A program made the translations under genes and the position numbers. Source: Billgrantia zhangzhouensis (lineage in GTDB: Bacteria; Pseudomonadota; Gammaproteobacteria; Pseudomonadales; Halomonadaceae). From it: a stretch of DNA of 64,000 bases. The stretch's first letter is position 1, and each line of letters opens with the position of its first letter. Below the pieces are notes generated by a model. It worked only from the letters and a program-made list of their open reading frames with translations. It was not told the origin of the DNA and ran no database searches. Where the stretch lies: the NCBI RefSeq assembly GCF_021404465.1, contig NZ_JABFTT010000002.1:310001-374000 (forward strand), read 5' to 3'. This document shows positions 46,751-56,391 of the stretch, one piece after another.

Positions 46751-47583
46751 GCTTCTTCGCCCGCTTTGCCCAGAACCGCGGCGCCTTGGTCGGCCTCGCC
46801 ATTCTGCTCGCCATCGTGCTGATGGCGATTCTCGCGCCGCTGCTCTATCCCGAGTCCCCCTGGCGCATGGTACAGCGCCCCTTTCTCGCCCCGATGGAGG
46901 TCGAGGGCTTCTGGCTGGGCACCGATACCATGGGTCGCGACGTCGCCGCCGGGTTGATGCACGGCGCCTGGGTCTCACTATTGATCGGCCTCATCTCGAC
47001 CACGGTGGCACTGCTGATCGGCGTGCCGCTGGGCGCCGTGGCCGGCTACTACGGCGGGTTGATCGACGACGCCCTGATGCGCTTCACCGAATTCTTCCAG
47101 ACCATCCCCAACTTCGCCCTGGCCATCGTGCTGGTGGCGATCATGCAGCCGAGCGTGGTTTCCATCGTGTTGGCGATTGCCATCGTCAGTTGGCCACCGG
47201 TTGCGCGCCTGGTACGCGCCGAATTCATGTCGCTGCGACATCGGGAGTACGTGGAGGCCGCACGCCTCGTCGGCCAGACCAACCGCACCATCATCCTCAA
47301 GCAAATCCTGCCCAACACGCTGTCGCCGATCATCGTGCTCGCCTCGTTGATGGTAGCCACGGCGATCCTGCTGGAATCGGCCCTCTCCTTCCTGGGCCTG
47401 GGCGACCCCAACGTAATGTCGTGGGGCTACATGATTGGTGCCGCACGCACGGTGATCCGCCAGGCCTGGTGGCTGAGCTTCTTCCCCGGTGTGGCGATCC
47501 TGCTCACGGTGCTGGCGCTCAATCTGGTCGGCGAAGGGCTCGACGACGCTCTCAATCCCAAGCTCGCCCGCGAACGCTCATAG
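46747..47583 (+). CDS. peptide/opine-type ABC transporter permease (DppC family)
   Basis: A 278-residue permease. FARNRGALVGL-type start (FAQNRGALVGLAILLAIVL), LGTDTMGRDVAAGLMHGAWVSLLIG and EAA loop EYVEAARLVGQTNRTIILKQILPNTLSPI are standard DppC features. It overlaps the DppB stop by four bases, which fixes the start. Confidence 0.93.
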   Translation: MSFFARFAQNRGALVGLAILLAIVLMAILAPLLYPESPWRMVQRPFLAPMEVEGFWLGTDTMGRDVAAGLMHGAWVSLLIGLISTTVALLIGVPLGAVAGYYGGLIDDALMRFTEFFQTIPNFALAIVLVAIMQPSVVSIVLAIAIVSWPPVARLVRAEFMSLRHREYVEAARLVGQTNRTIILKQILPNTLSPIIVLASLMVATAILLESALSFLGLGDPNVMSWGYMIGAARTVIRQAWWLSFFPGVAILLTVLALNLVGEGLDDALNPKLARERS

Positions 47584-47593
47584 GAGAGGGACC

Positions 47594-49216
47594 ATGAACG
47601 ACAACACCCCGGTACTGAGCATTCGTGGCTTGACCCTGGCATTGCCCCAGGGCGCGGATCGCGATTACGCGGTGGAGGACGTCAGCTACGACGTGGCTCG
47701 CGGCGAGATCATGTGCGTAGTGGGCGAATCCGGCTCCGGCAAGTCGATGGCGGCCAATGCCGTGATGGGCCTGCTGCCCAAGGGAGTCCGCCCCACCGCC
47801 GGCGAAGTGCTGTTCGACGGCCAGGACCTGCTCGCCCTCAGCGAGAAGCAGCACCGCAAGCTACGCGGGCTGCGCATCGGCATGATCTTTCAGGAGCCGA
47901 TGACCGCGCTCAATCCATTGATGCGGGTTGGCGCCCAGATCGCCGAGGTCTTCGAGGCCCACGGCAAGTACACGAGCCGCGAGCGCCAGGCCAGGGCACT
48001 GGCACTGCTCGAGGAGGTCGGCATCCCCCAGCCCGACCGGGCCATTCGCGCCTACCCCTTCCAGCTCTCCGGCGGCCAGCGCCAACGGGTAATGATCGCC
48101 ATGGCACTGGCGCTGGAACCGGAGTTGCTGATCGCCGACGAGCCCACCACGGCACTCGACGTCACCACCCAGGCGCAGATCCTGGAGCTGATCCGCGACC
48201 TGCAACAGCAGCGCGGCATGGCGGTGATGTTCATCACCCACGACTTCGGCGTGGTGGCGGAGGTCGCCACCCGTGTGTGCGTGATGCGCTACGGCCGGAT
48301 CGTCGAACTCGGCACCGCCGACGAAGTGCTCGACAACCCGCGCCACGAATATACCCGGGCCCTGCTCGAGGCAATCCCCAGCAATGTGATACCCGAAGCG
48401 AGAGGCGGCGAACGCCCCACCCCGCTGCTGGAAGTGCGCAACCTGAACAAGATCTTCCGCTCACGTAGCGGCCTGTTCAAGCCGGCGCGCGAGGTACGCG
48501 CACTGGACGACGTCTCCTTCACTTTGGCCCCCGGCGAGACAGTTGGCATCGTCGGTGAGTCCGGCTCGGGCAAGTCGACTCTCGGGCGCTGCGTGGTGCG
48601 TCTCGAGCGACCCGACAGCGGTACACTCGCGCTGGCGGGTACCGACTTCTCCTCACTTCGCGGAGATGCACTGCGCCGCGAACGGCATCGCGTGCAGATG
48701 ATCTTCCAGGATCCCTACGCCTCGCTCAACCCGCGCCACCGGGTCGGCTATGCCATCGCCCAGGGCCCCATGGCCAACGGCGTGCCGCGCGCCAAGGCCA
48801 TGCGCCAGGCGGAGGAACTGTTGGAGCTGGTGGGGCTCGGCGCCGTGGCCGTGGATCGCTTTCCGCACGAATTCTCCGGCGGCCAGCGTCAGCGCATCGG
48901 CATCGCCCGCGCCCTGGCGCTGAACCCGGAACTGATCGTGGCCGACGAGGCGGTGTCCGCACTCGACGTATCGATCCAGGCCCAGGTGCTCGCACTGCTC
49001 GAGGAGCTCAAGCAGAAACTGTCGCTCTCGCTGCTGTTCATTACCCACGACCTACGCGTCGCGGCCCAGATCTGCGATACCATCATCGTCATGCAGCAAG
49101 GCCGCATCGTCGAGCAGGGCACGGCCCAGGAAGTCTTCCTCAGCCCGAAAGAGGCCTATACGAAGCAGCTTCTCGAAGCCATTCCCGGCCGTGCGCACGA
49201 AGCGGCCATGGCCTGA
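47594..49216 (+). CDS. fused dual ATP-binding protein of the peptide/opine ABC transporter (DppD-DppF type)
   Basis: A 540-residue protein with two complete nucleotide-binding domains in tandem. The first has Walker [15 protein letters not shown] (about residue 47) and signature [15 protein letters not shown]. The second, from about residue 277, has [14 protein letters not shown] and [15 protein letters not shown]. Each carries the peptide-type C-terminal extension ([28 protein letters not shown]). The second Walker B reads [12 protein letters not shown], the usual DppF form. GGAGAGGG precedes the ATG. It powers the importer. Confidence 0.93.
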   Translation: MNDNTPVLSIRGLTLALPQGADRDYAVEDVSYDVARGEIMCVVGESGSGKSMAANAVMGLLPKGVRPTAGEVLFDGQDLLALSEKQHRKLRGLRIGMIFQEPMTALNPLMRVGAQIAEVFEAHGKYTSRERQARALALLEEVGIPQPDRAIRAYPFQLSGGQRQRVMIAMALALEPELLIADEPTTALDVTTQAQILELIRDLQQQRGMAVMFITHDFGVVAEVATRVCVMRYGRIVELGTADEVLDNPRHEYTRALLEAIPSNVIPEARGGERPTPLLEVRNLNKIFRSRSGLFKPAREVRALDDVSFTLAPGETVGIVGESGSGKSTLGRCVVRLERPDSGTLALAGTDFSSLRGDALRRERHRVQMIFQDPYASLNPRHRVGYAIAQGPMANGVPRAKAMRQAEELLELVGLGAVAVDRFPHEFSGGQRQRIGIARALALNPELIVADEAVSALDVSIQAQVLALLEELKQKLSLSLLFITHDLRVAAQICDTIIVMQQGRIVEQGTAQEVFLSPKEAYTKQLLEAIPGRAHEAAMA

Positions 49217-49257
49217 AAAGCAAGAGGCTGAAGAACCAGGAAAGCAAAGGATACCGA

Positions 49258-50649
49258 ATGCAAGCACTGCTAAAGGATATCGCCGCCATCGTCGGCCCAG
49301 GCAACGTACTCACGGATAACGACGTGGCCCAGCGCCAGGTCGACTGGATGAGCGGCGCGAGCTGTTGCGCCGGGGCCATCATACGCCCCGGCACCACTGC
49401 CGAGCTGGCCGCGGTGATGCGCCTGTGCCATGCCGCCCGTCAACCCGTAGTGACCCACGGCGGGCTCACCGGCCTCGTCCATGGTGGCGAGGCAGCATCC
49501 GACGAGCTGGTGATTTCGCTCGAGCGGATGAACGCCATCGAATCGATCGACCCGGTCAGCGGTACCATGACCGTGCTGGCCGGCACGCCCCTGCAACGGG
49601 TACAGGAAGCCGCCGCCGAGCATGGCCTGCAGTTCGCGCTCGATCTCGGCGCACGGGGCTCCTGTACCATCGGCGGCAACATCGCCACCAACGCCGGCGG
49701 CGTGAGGGTGATTCGCTACGGCATGATGCGCCAGCAGGTACTCGGCCTCGAAGCAGTACTCGCCGATGGCACCGTGGTCAGTTCGATGAACCGCATGCTC
49801 AAGAACAACGCCGGCTACGATCTCAAGCAATTGTTCATCGGCAGCGAAGGCACACTGGGTATCGTCACTCGTGCCGTGCTCCGCCTGCATCCCAGGATGA
49901 CCAGCGAGCGTACCGCCCTGGTGGCCTGCCCCAACTTCGACGGAGTAGCCGGGCTGCTGGCCCATCTGGGGCGCGAACTCGGCGGCAGCCTCGGCACCTT
50001 CGAGGTGATGTGGCATAACCACTATGCACTGCTCACCGAGGAGAGCGGTCGCAATACACCTCCCTTGCCGCCCCACTGGCCCTATTACGCCATCGTGGAG
50101 TCGCTGGGCAACGACGACGCGGTCAACACGGCGCAGCTCAACGCCGCTCTGGAGTCGGCTCTCGAGGCCGGCCTGATCGAGGATGCGGTGCTGGCTCAGT
50201 CCGATGCCCAGCGCCAGGGCATCTGGAACATTCGCGAGGACATTGAGGGTCTGATCCAGCATCTTGCTCCTCTCTTCACCTTCGACGTCAGCCTGCCCAT
50301 TCCCGACATGCCCGGCTATGCCATGGAACTCGAGCAGGCGGTGCAGCAGCGCTGGCCGCAAGGACGCATCGTGGTCTTCGGCCACCTGGGCGATGGCAAC
50401 CTACATGTTTCGGTCAGCGTCGGCGATGGCGAGCCGGTAACCCGCCGTGCCGTGGAGCACATCGTCTATGGCCCCCTGGCCGAACTGGGCGGTTCGGTTT
50501 CCGCCGAGCATGGCATCGGCCTGGAGAAGCGTGACTACCTGGCGCTGTCACGCACGCCAGAGGAGATCGCCTTGATGCGCACCCTCAAGCGTGCGCTGGA
50601 TCCACTGAACCTGCTCAACCGCGACAAGGTCCTGGCCCAGGAGGACTGA
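49258..50649 (+). CDS. FAD-linked D-2-hydroxyacid dehydrogenase (D-2-hydroxyglutarate dehydrogenase/GlcD family)
   Basis: A 463-residue flavoprotein. The PCMH-type FAD domain is in the first half: RPGTTAELAAVMRLCHAARQ, VTHGGLTGLVHGG, and ARGSCTIGGNIATNAGG. The C-terminal FAD oxidase domain has the metal-site phrase VFGHLGDGNLH and SAEHGIGLEKRDYL. Relatives oxidise D-lactate, D-2-hydroxyglutarate or glycolate. It follows the ABC operon after 41 nt on the same strand and likely acts on the imported compound or a product of it. Confidence 0.9.
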   Translation: MQALLKDIAAIVGPGNVLTDNDVAQRQVDWMSGASCCAGAIIRPGTTAELAAVMRLCHAARQPVVTHGGLTGLVHGGEAASDELVISLERMNAIESIDPVSGTMTVLAGTPLQRVQEAAAEHGLQFALDLGARGSCTIGGNIATNAGGVRVIRYGMMRQQVLGLEAVLADGTVVSSMNRMLKNNAGYDLKQLFIGSEGTLGIVTRAVLRLHPRMTSERTALVACPNFDGVAGLLAHLGRELGGSLGTFEVMWHNHYALLTEESGRNTPPLPPHWPYYAIVESLGNDDAVNTAQLNAALESALEAGLIEDAVLAQSDAQRQGIWNIREDIEGLIQHLAPLFTFDVSLPIPDMPGYAMELEQAVQQRWPQGRIVVFGHLGDGNLHVSVSVGDGEPVTRRAVEHIVYGPLAELGGSVSAEHGIGLEKRDYLALSRTPEEIALMRTLKRALDPLNLLNRDKVLAQED

Positions 50650-50656
50650 ACCACGC

Positions 50657-51583
50657 ATGCGGCCCCAGGCTCCCTCCTCCACCTCGACACTGCCACGTCG
50701 CGATCTCACCACGCTGCTGCTGATCGCGGCGATCGGACTGTTCTGGGGCGGCAACTGGCCGGCGGTGCGCTTCAGCCTGATGGACATCCCGCCCTTCAGC
50801 CTGCGCGCGATCGGCTTCAGCGCCGGAGCGCTGATGCTGCTGGGGTGGGCGTGGCTGAAGCGCTGGCCGCTCGCCATCATACCGGGGGAACACCTATGGC
50901 TGGCCGTGACCGCTCTGTTTACCATCCTCGGTTTCAACCTGGGCACGGCTTTCGGTCAGTTGCACATGCCGACTTCCCAGGCCGCCATCGTCGCCTTCAC
51001 CATGCCCTGCTGGGCGCTGCTGCTGGCCATCGGGCTGCTCGGCGAACGGGTGACGACACGCCAGTGGCTCGGCCTTGGTCTGGGCCAGGCGGGCCTGCTG
51101 GTACTGCTCGGCCCGGCCGCCTGGCAGGCCGGCTTCGAAGGTCTCGCCGGCCCTGCGTACGTGCTCGGTGCCGCGCTCTCCTGGGCGTTGGGTACCGTGC
51201 TGACCAAGCGCCGCGGTAGCTGGCAGGGCCATCCTGTGGTGATCACGGGCTGGCAGTTCGCGCTCTGTGCCCTGCCGATGATCGTGCTGGCCGCCCTGCT
51301 CGAATCGCCGGGTACCCCCGCCAACTGGCAGGATTCGACCTGGATCGGTCTGGGTTATCATCTGGCCTTTGCCATCTGCCTGGCGCAGATGCTGTGGTTT
51401 CGCAACGTCAACTGCCTCACCGTCGGCCAGTCCACCATCAGCACGTTGATCATTCCAGTGGTTGGCGTTTCCAGTGCCGTAGTGTTGCTGGACGAGCCGC
51501 TCACGTTCAGGTTGCTGCTGGCTCTCGCACTGATCCTTTCGGCCGTGGCCATCGTCATGACCCAGCGCAAGCCACCGCCTTGA
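50657..51583 (+). CDS. DMT-superfamily (EamA) transporter
   Basis: A 308-residue membrane protein with ten predicted segments in two EamA repeats. The N-terminal repeat has LFWGGNWPAVRFSLMDIPPFSLRAIGF, and the second has LGAALSWALGTVLTKRRG and GVSSAVVLLDEPLTFRLLLALALILSAVAIV. It starts 7 nt after the FAD enzyme, so both are co-transcribed. EamA proteins mostly export metabolites or amino acids. Its last codons are the first unit of a tandem repeat. Confidence 0.9.
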   Translation: MRPQAPSSTSTLPRRDLTTLLLIAAIGLFWGGNWPAVRFSLMDIPPFSLRAIGFSAGALMLLGWAWLKRWPLAIIPGEHLWLAVTALFTILGFNLGTAFGQLHMPTSQAAIVAFTMPCWALLLAIGLLGERVTTRQWLGLGLGQAGLLVLLGPAAWQAGFEGLAGPAYVLGAALSWALGTVLTKRRGSWQGHPVVITGWQFALCALPMIVLAALLESPGTPANWQDSTWIGLGYHLAFAICLAQMLWFRNVNCLTVGQSTISTLIIPVVGVSSAVVLLDEPLTFRLLLALALILSAVAIVMTQRKPPP

Positions 51584-51627
51584 GCCCGCGACAGCCTTGA
51601 GCCAACAACTGCCTTGAGCCAATAACA
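51577..51627 (+). repeat. three tandem 17-bp repeats at the 3' end of the DMT gene
   Basis: Units start at 51577, 51594 and 51611. Each begins GCCTTGAGCC followed by seven variable bases. The first unit contains the TGA stop of the DMT gene, so the repeat looks like local duplication of the gene's 3' end. Nothing else is seen in the gap to 51677. Confidence 0.85.
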
Positions 51628-51676
51628 GTCTGCTGCGACGATCCCTCACATTGCTTCTCGAGTACTGGAGTCTTCC

Positions 51677-52792
51677 ATGCCCCGTTTCCCCGACCACTTG
51701 ACCGGCCCCGGTCCCAGCAACCCTTTTCCCGGCATCAAGGTGCTGGAGCGGCGTATCGGCCGGGAGATCCCCCATCGCCTGGGCTCCAATGAGGGGCTCG
51801 ACATGCCCCACCGGGCACTGCGGGAACGCTTCGGCGACGCCATGGTGGAGCACGTCTACTGCTATGGCGATTCGGAAGCGCTCGGGGTACGCCAGCGGCT
51901 TGCCTCCCTTTATGGCCTGCCGCTGGAAGCCACCCTGGTGGACGCTGGCGCCGACAGCCTGATCGCCCTGGCGCTACGCACCGTGGCCACGCCCGGTTGT
52001 ACGGTGGTGAGCGCCAGCGGCACCTATCCCACCTTCGGCTACTTCGCCCGTGGCCAGGGCTGTCACCTCGTCGAACGGCCCTATCGGGAGGCGCCGGGCC
52101 TGCTCTCGCCCGACCTCGAGGCGCTGCTGGCCAGCGCCCACGAGCACCGGGCCCGGCTGGTCTACGTCGCCAACCCCGACAACCCCAGCGGACATCTCCA
52201 CAGCGACGAGGAGATCCGCCGGCTGCGTGCCGAACTTCCCGATGATTGCTGGCTGCTGCTCGACGAGGCCTACCACGACTTTCGCGACGACGCCGACTCA
52301 CCGTTCAGTCGCGAGGTGCTTCCCGGGGTGATCCGGCTGCGCACGCTGTCCAAGGCCCATGGGCTGGCCGGGATGCGCATCGGCTACGCCATTGCCGAGC
52401 CGGAAACCCTGGCCATGATGATGAAGGTACGCATTCATTACGCCGTATCCGCCCTGACACTGGCCGTCGCCGAGACCGTGCTCGATCACCACAGCGAGGT
52501 GGAAGCACACATTCGTGACGTCAAGCAGCGCCGCGAACGCCTTGCCCGGCATTTTCGCGACCTGGGTGCCGACGTGCTGCCCAGTGCGACCAACTTCATC
52601 GCCATCCGCCTGCCCAGCGCAGCGCTGGCAGGACGACTCAATCAGGAGCTGCTCGAAGCCGGCCGTCTCATCGCCCGCCCCGCGCATCAGGATCTCGGCC
52701 ACGTGCTGCGTATCACCGCCGTGGAGGATGCCCTGGTGCCCGGTCGTTTCGAGATCCTCGAGCGTGCCATCACCGAAGGTCGGGAAGACTAG
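51677..52792 (+). CDS. PLP-dependent class I/II aminotransferase (histidinol-phosphate aminotransferase-like)
   Basis: A 371-residue fold-type I aminotransferase. ANPDNPSG (about 165-172), LLDEAYHDF with Asp196, the Schiff-base lysine Lys226 in LRTLSKAHGLAGMRIGYAI, and the C-terminal arginine in HVLRITA are all visible. The group includes histidinol-phosphate aminotransferases, but the substrate here is probably a different amino acid, given the catabolic neighbours. The gap to the DMT gene (93 nt) contains the tandem repeats. Confidence 0.88.
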   Translation: MPRFPDHLTGPGPSNPFPGIKVLERRIGREIPHRLGSNEGLDMPHRALRERFGDAMVEHVYCYGDSEALGVRQRLASLYGLPLEATLVDAGADSLIALALRTVATPGCTVVSASGTYPTFGYFARGQGCHLVERPYREAPGLLSPDLEALLASAHEHRARLVYVANPDNPSGHLHSDEEIRRLRAELPDDCWLLLDEAYHDFRDDADSPFSREVLPGVIRLRTLSKAHGLAGMRIGYAIAEPETLAMMMKVRIHYAVSALTLAVAETVLDHHSEVEAHIRDVKQRRERLARHFRDLGADVLPSATNFIAIRLPSAALAGRLNQELLEAGRLIARPAHQDLGHVLRITAVEDALVPGRFEILERAITEGRED

Positions 52793-52891
52793 CACGAGGA
52801 GATCTTCGGCCCGGCCTGACATGGGAGGACACCCTTTCCACGCTGATATGCCGTAGAATCGGGGCAATGCCAGGTATCAAGGAGGACGCCG

Positions 52892-53380
52892 ATGATCCGC
52901 ATCCGCCCCTACCAGTCGGGCGACTGGCCCGTCATGTGGGATTTCATTGCCCCGGTGCTGCACGCCGGCGACAGCTACGCCGTACCGCGCGATATCGGTG
53001 AATCCGACGCCTATCGCATGTGGGTCGAGCTGCCGCGTGCCGTGCGCGTGGCCGAGGATGCCCGCGGGCGCGTCCTCGGCACCTATTTCCTCAAGCCCAA
53101 CCAGCCGGGCCCCGGCGATCACGTGTGCAACTGTGGCTACCTGGTGGCCGAACATGCCCGCGGACAAGGCATCGCCAACAAGCTATGCGAGGATTCGCTA
53201 CGCGTCGCGCGTGAGCTGGGTTTCACCGCCATGCAGTTCAACATGGTGGTCTCGACCAACGAGGTGGCGATCCGTCAGTGGCAGAAGCATGGCTTCAAGA
53301 TCGTCGGCACCCTGCCCGGCGCCTTCCGCCACCCCCAGTTGGGGTTGGTCGACGCCCATGTGATGTACCGCCTGCTGTGA
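52892..53380 (+). CDS. GNAT-family N-acetyltransferase
   Basis: A 162-residue acyltransferase. The acetyl-CoA-binding motif is VAEHARGQGIANKLCEDSLRVARELG (R/Q-x-x-G-x-G/A type, about residues 86-111), followed by NMVVSTNEVAIRQWQKHGFKIVGTLPGAF. AAGGAGG lies upstream of the ATG. The acetyl acceptor is unknown. It is 99 nt after the aminotransferase on the same strand. Confidence 0.88.
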   Translation: MIRIRPYQSGDWPVMWDFIAPVLHAGDSYAVPRDIGESDAYRMWVELPRAVRVAEDARGRVLGTYFLKPNQPGPGDHVCNCGYLVAEHARGQGIANKLCEDSLRVARELGFTAMQFNMVVSTNEVAIRQWQKHGFKIVGTLPGAFRHPQLGLVDAHVMYRLL

Positions 53381-53521
53381 ATAGTGTGTGCGAGCGAGCC
53401 ACCATGGTATGACCGGCGATGCGGTGGTTAGCCTGTTACTTAATGTCAGCGTAGCGATTGACCCTGCTGGGCTGCCTGGGGCATCCTCCATAACGGTTTG
53501 ACCCGTCAAAGGAAAATTAAA

Positions 53522-54517
53522 ATGAAAACGTTCGCACGCAGCACGCTGGCACTTGGCATCTCTCTCGCCCTGGTTTCCGCTGCCCAGGCCTCCGATTTCG
53601 AGGACATGGATCCCGTCACCCTGCGTCTGGCCCATGTGGTCAACGAGCAAGACGGATTCCACATCGCTGCGGTCAAGTTCCAGGAACTGGTCGCCGAGCG
53701 CACCGACGGCACCATTTCCATCGACATCTACCCCAATGCCTCGCTGGGTGACGAACGCACCCTGCTCGAGGGCATGCAGATCGGCACCGTCGACATGGGC
53801 GTGATCACCAACGGCCCGGTGGCCAACTTCGTCGAGGAGATGGCGGTGTTCGAACTGCCGTTCCTGTTCCCCTCGCCGGAAGCCGCCTACGAGGTCCTCG
53901 ACGGCGAGATCGGTCAGGAGCTGCTCGACAAGCTCGCCGACGTCAACCTCAAGGGCCTGGCCTACGCCGAGCGCGGTTTCCGCAACCTGACCAACAGCGA
54001 ACGCGCGGTACGCAGCCCCAACGACCTCGACGGCCTGCGCATCCGCGTAATGGAAAATCCGGTCTACACCGACACTTTCCGCGAACTCGGCGCCAATGCC
54101 ATTCCCATGGCCTGGACCGAGGCTCTGACGGCCATGCAGCAGGGCACCATCGACGGCCAGGAAAACCCGGTCAACGTCATCCACTCGTTCAAGCTGCACG
54201 AGACCCAGGACCACATGACGCTGTCGCGCCACACCTACGCGCCGGCCATCTTCGTCATGGGCATGCCGGCCTGGAATCAGTTGCCTGAAGCTGCCCAGGA
54301 AGTGCTGATCGAAGCCGCTCAGGAGGCCGCCGAGCACGAGCGCCACATGAACGCCGAGATGGAGGCCGCCCAGCTCGACGAGCTGCGCGCTGCTGGTATG
54401 GAGATCGTCGAGGATCCCGACCTCGAGGCCTTCCAGGCTGCCGTGGAGGGAGTCTACGAGAAGTATGGCGACCAGTTCGGCGACTACCTCTCCCGCATCC
54501 GCGAGGCCCTGCGATAA
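53522..54517 (+). CDS. TRAP transporter substrate-binding protein (DctP family), system 3
   Basis: A 331-residue receptor with signal peptide (MKTFARSTLALGISLALVSAAQA-SDF). The most typical DctP block is present: YAERGFRNLTNSERAV, LRIRVMENPVYTDTFRELGANAIPMAW with the ligand-binding arginine, and ALQQGTIDGQENP-like MQQGTIDGQENP. AAAGGAAAA precedes the ATG at 53522. Closer to the C4-dicarboxylate/sugar-acid receptors than systems 1 and 2 by these motifs, but the ligand is not deducible. Confidence 0.92.
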   Translation: MKTFARSTLALGISLALVSAAQASDFEDMDPVTLRLAHVVNEQDGFHIAAVKFQELVAERTDGTISIDIYPNASLGDERTLLEGMQIGTVDMGVITNGPVANFVEEMAVFELPFLFPSPEAAYEVLDGEIGQELLDKLADVNLKGLAYAERGFRNLTNSERAVRSPNDLDGLRIRVMENPVYTDTFRELGANAIPMAWTEALTAMQQGTIDGQENPVNVIHSFKLHETQDHMTLSRHTYAPAIFVMGMPAWNQLPEAAQEVLIEAAQEAAEHERHMNAEMEAAQLDELRAAGMEIVEDPDLEAFQAAVEGVYEKYGDQFGDYLSRIREALR

Positions 54518-55060
54518 GTGAACGCTCCGCTGCACGCTCTCACGAGCTTGCTGCAGCGTAGCGAGCGCGCCCTCGACGCCGTCATCCAGCCCATCGTATT
54601 TCTGGGCATGGCGGCGTTGATCGGCGTGATCACGCTGCAGATCGTCTCTCGTGTCTTCTTCACGGCGGTGGGCTGGACCGAGGAAGTCGCGCGCTTCCTG
54701 CTAATCTGGATCACCTTCCTCGGCGCCACCCTGGCGTTCCAGCGTGGTCGCCATATCGCCGTGACCTTCGTCGTCGATGCCTTGCCTCCGCGCCTCGCGC
54801 AACTGGCACGTATCGCCGCGGTACTGGTGGCGCTGGGCTTCATGCTCGCGCTGGTCGTTATAGGCTATCGCTACATGCAGGTGCAGAGCTTCCAGCGCTC
54901 CGCTTCACTGCGTCTCTCGATGACCTACGTCTACGCCGTGATCCCCCTCGCCGCCGCCATCATGGCCTGGTACGCCCTGGTCGATATCGTCGAGTTCATC
55001 GTCAAGGGGCCCCGGGCAGGCGAGACAGGCAGTGGCACCGCCGAGGAGCCGCCGCCATGA
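54518..55060 (+). CDS. TRAP transporter small permease (DctQ family), system 3
   Basis: A 180-residue four-segment membrane protein. The DctQ motif is GWTEEVARFLLIWITFLGATLAFQRGRHI (about residues 51-79). It starts with GTG directly after the receptor's TAA stop, and its own stop overlaps the dctM ATG by four bases, so the three genes are tightly coupled. Confidence 0.9.
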   Translation: MNAPLHALTSLLQRSERALDAVIQPIVFLGMAALIGVITLQIVSRVFFTAVGWTEEVARFLLIWITFLGATLAFQRGRHIAVTFVVDALPPRLAQLARIAAVLVALGFMLALVVIGYRYMQVQSFQRSASLRLSMTYVYAVIPLAAAIMAWYALVDIVEFIVKGPRAGETGSGTAEEPPP

Positions 55061-56316
55061 CCGCCCTGCTGTTCGTGCTGTTCTTCGCCTTCATGCTGCT
55101 GGGCGTGCCGATCGCGCTCGCCATCGGTGCCAGTACGCTGCTCGCCCTCAACGCCCAGGGCGTGCCGCTGATGGTGGTGACCCAGCAGATGTTCCAGGGC
55201 ATCAACTCCTTCGCCCTGGTGGCCATACCAATGTTCATCCTGGCCGGCGACCTGATGGCCCAGGGCAAGGTCAGTGAGAAGCTGGTCGATTTCGCCGACT
55301 CGCTGTTCGGCTTTCTCAAGGGCGGCCTCTCCATCGTTTCGGTCGGTGCCGGCATGTTCTTCGCGGCCATTTCCGGCTCCGGTGCCGCCACTACCGCCGC
55401 GGTGGGCTCGAGCCTGGTGCCCGAACTCAAGCGCAAGGGCTACGATCCGGCATCGGCAGCCAGCCTGATCGCCGCCAGCGGCACCATCGGCGTGGTGATA
55501 CCGCCTTCGGTGCCGATGATCATCTATGCCGTCATCGCCCAGCAGTCGGTATCGAAGCTGTTCCTGAACGGCATCGTTCCGGGCATCCTGATGGGGATCG
55601 GGCTGGCCGCCATCGCCATCGTCCAGGCCTATAGGCGCAACTACCCGCGCGGTACCGCGCTGTCACCGGCGACGATCTGGCGCACCTTCAAGGGGGCGAG
55701 TTGGGGCCTGATGACACCGGTGATCATCCTCGGTGGCATCTTTTCCGGGGTATTCACACCGAGCGAAGCGGCCGTGGTAGCCGTCAATTACGCCCTGCTC
55801 GTCTCGCTGTTCGTCTATCGCGATCTTTCCTTGGCCGATGTCTATCGCATTCTGATCCGCTCGGCGATCACCACTGCGGTGATCATGCTGGTCATCGCCA
55901 CCTCGGCGGTGCTGAGCTGGACGCTTTCCAGTTGGCAGGTTCCCGGCGCCATCGCCCAGGCGGTGTTGTCGCTCTCGACCAATCCTTATGTCATCATGCT
56001 GCTGGTGGTGGCGGTGATCCTGCTGACCGGGATATTCATCGAAACCGCCAGCGCCCTGATCATCCTCACGCCGGTGTTGCTGCCGCTGGTCGGCCAGCTC
56101 GGCATCGACCCGATCCACTTCGGCATCATCATCGTGATGGGCCTGGCGATCGGCATGATTACGCCGCCAGTAGCCATCAATCTCTACGTCGCCTCGTCGG
56201 TGACCCAGCTACCGCTGGAGCGGATCACTCGCGCCATCCTGCCTTATCTGCTGGGCCTGATCGCGGTTCTGCTGCTGGTGGTCTACGTCCCGATCCTGCT
56301 GGGCTGGTCGGGATGA
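55057..56316 (+). CDS. TRAP transporter large permease (DctM family), system 3
   Basis: A 419-residue large permease with about 12 membrane segments. Motifs are LVAIPMFILAGDLMAQGKVSEKLVDFADSLFG, GMFFAAISGSGAATTAAVGS, GVVIPPSVPMIIYAVIAQQSVSKLFLNGIVPG and GIFIETASALIILTPVLLP. This is the best-conserved of the three DctM proteins here. The gene ends the system 3 operon. Confidence 0.94.
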   Translation: MTALLFVLFFAFMLLGVPIALAIGASTLLALNAQGVPLMVVTQQMFQGINSFALVAIPMFILAGDLMAQGKVSEKLVDFADSLFGFLKGGLSIVSVGAGMFFAAISGSGAATTAAVGSSLVPELKRKGYDPASAASLIAASGTIGVVIPPSVPMIIYAVIAQQSVSKLFLNGIVPGILMGIGLAAIAIVQAYRRNYPRGTALSPATIWRTFKGASWGLMTPVIILGGIFSGVFTPSEAAVVAVNYALLVSLFVYRDLSLADVYRILIRSAITTAVIMLVIATSAVLSWTLSSWQVPGAIAQAVLSLSTNPYVIMLLVVAVILLTGIFIETASALIILTPVLLPLVGQLGIDPIHFGIIIVMGLAIGMITPPVAINLYVASSVTQLPLERITRAILPYLLGLIAVLLLVVYVPILLGWSG

Positions 56317-56391
56317 AGCCGCTTCAACCACTTGACGACCTTGCGGTCTGGCCTCAGGCTGGCCGCTGACCACCCATCGAAGGGATTCCAC

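Noticed and set aside
49270-50385. 371-codon minus-strand open frame opposite the FAD dehydrogenase
   Set aside because: The sense strand encodes an intact flavoprotein with all motifs, and the antisense translation is uninformative.
51577-51627. Possible CRISPR-like repeat
   Set aside because: Direct 17-bp units follow each other with no spacers of constant length, and no cas genes are nearby.
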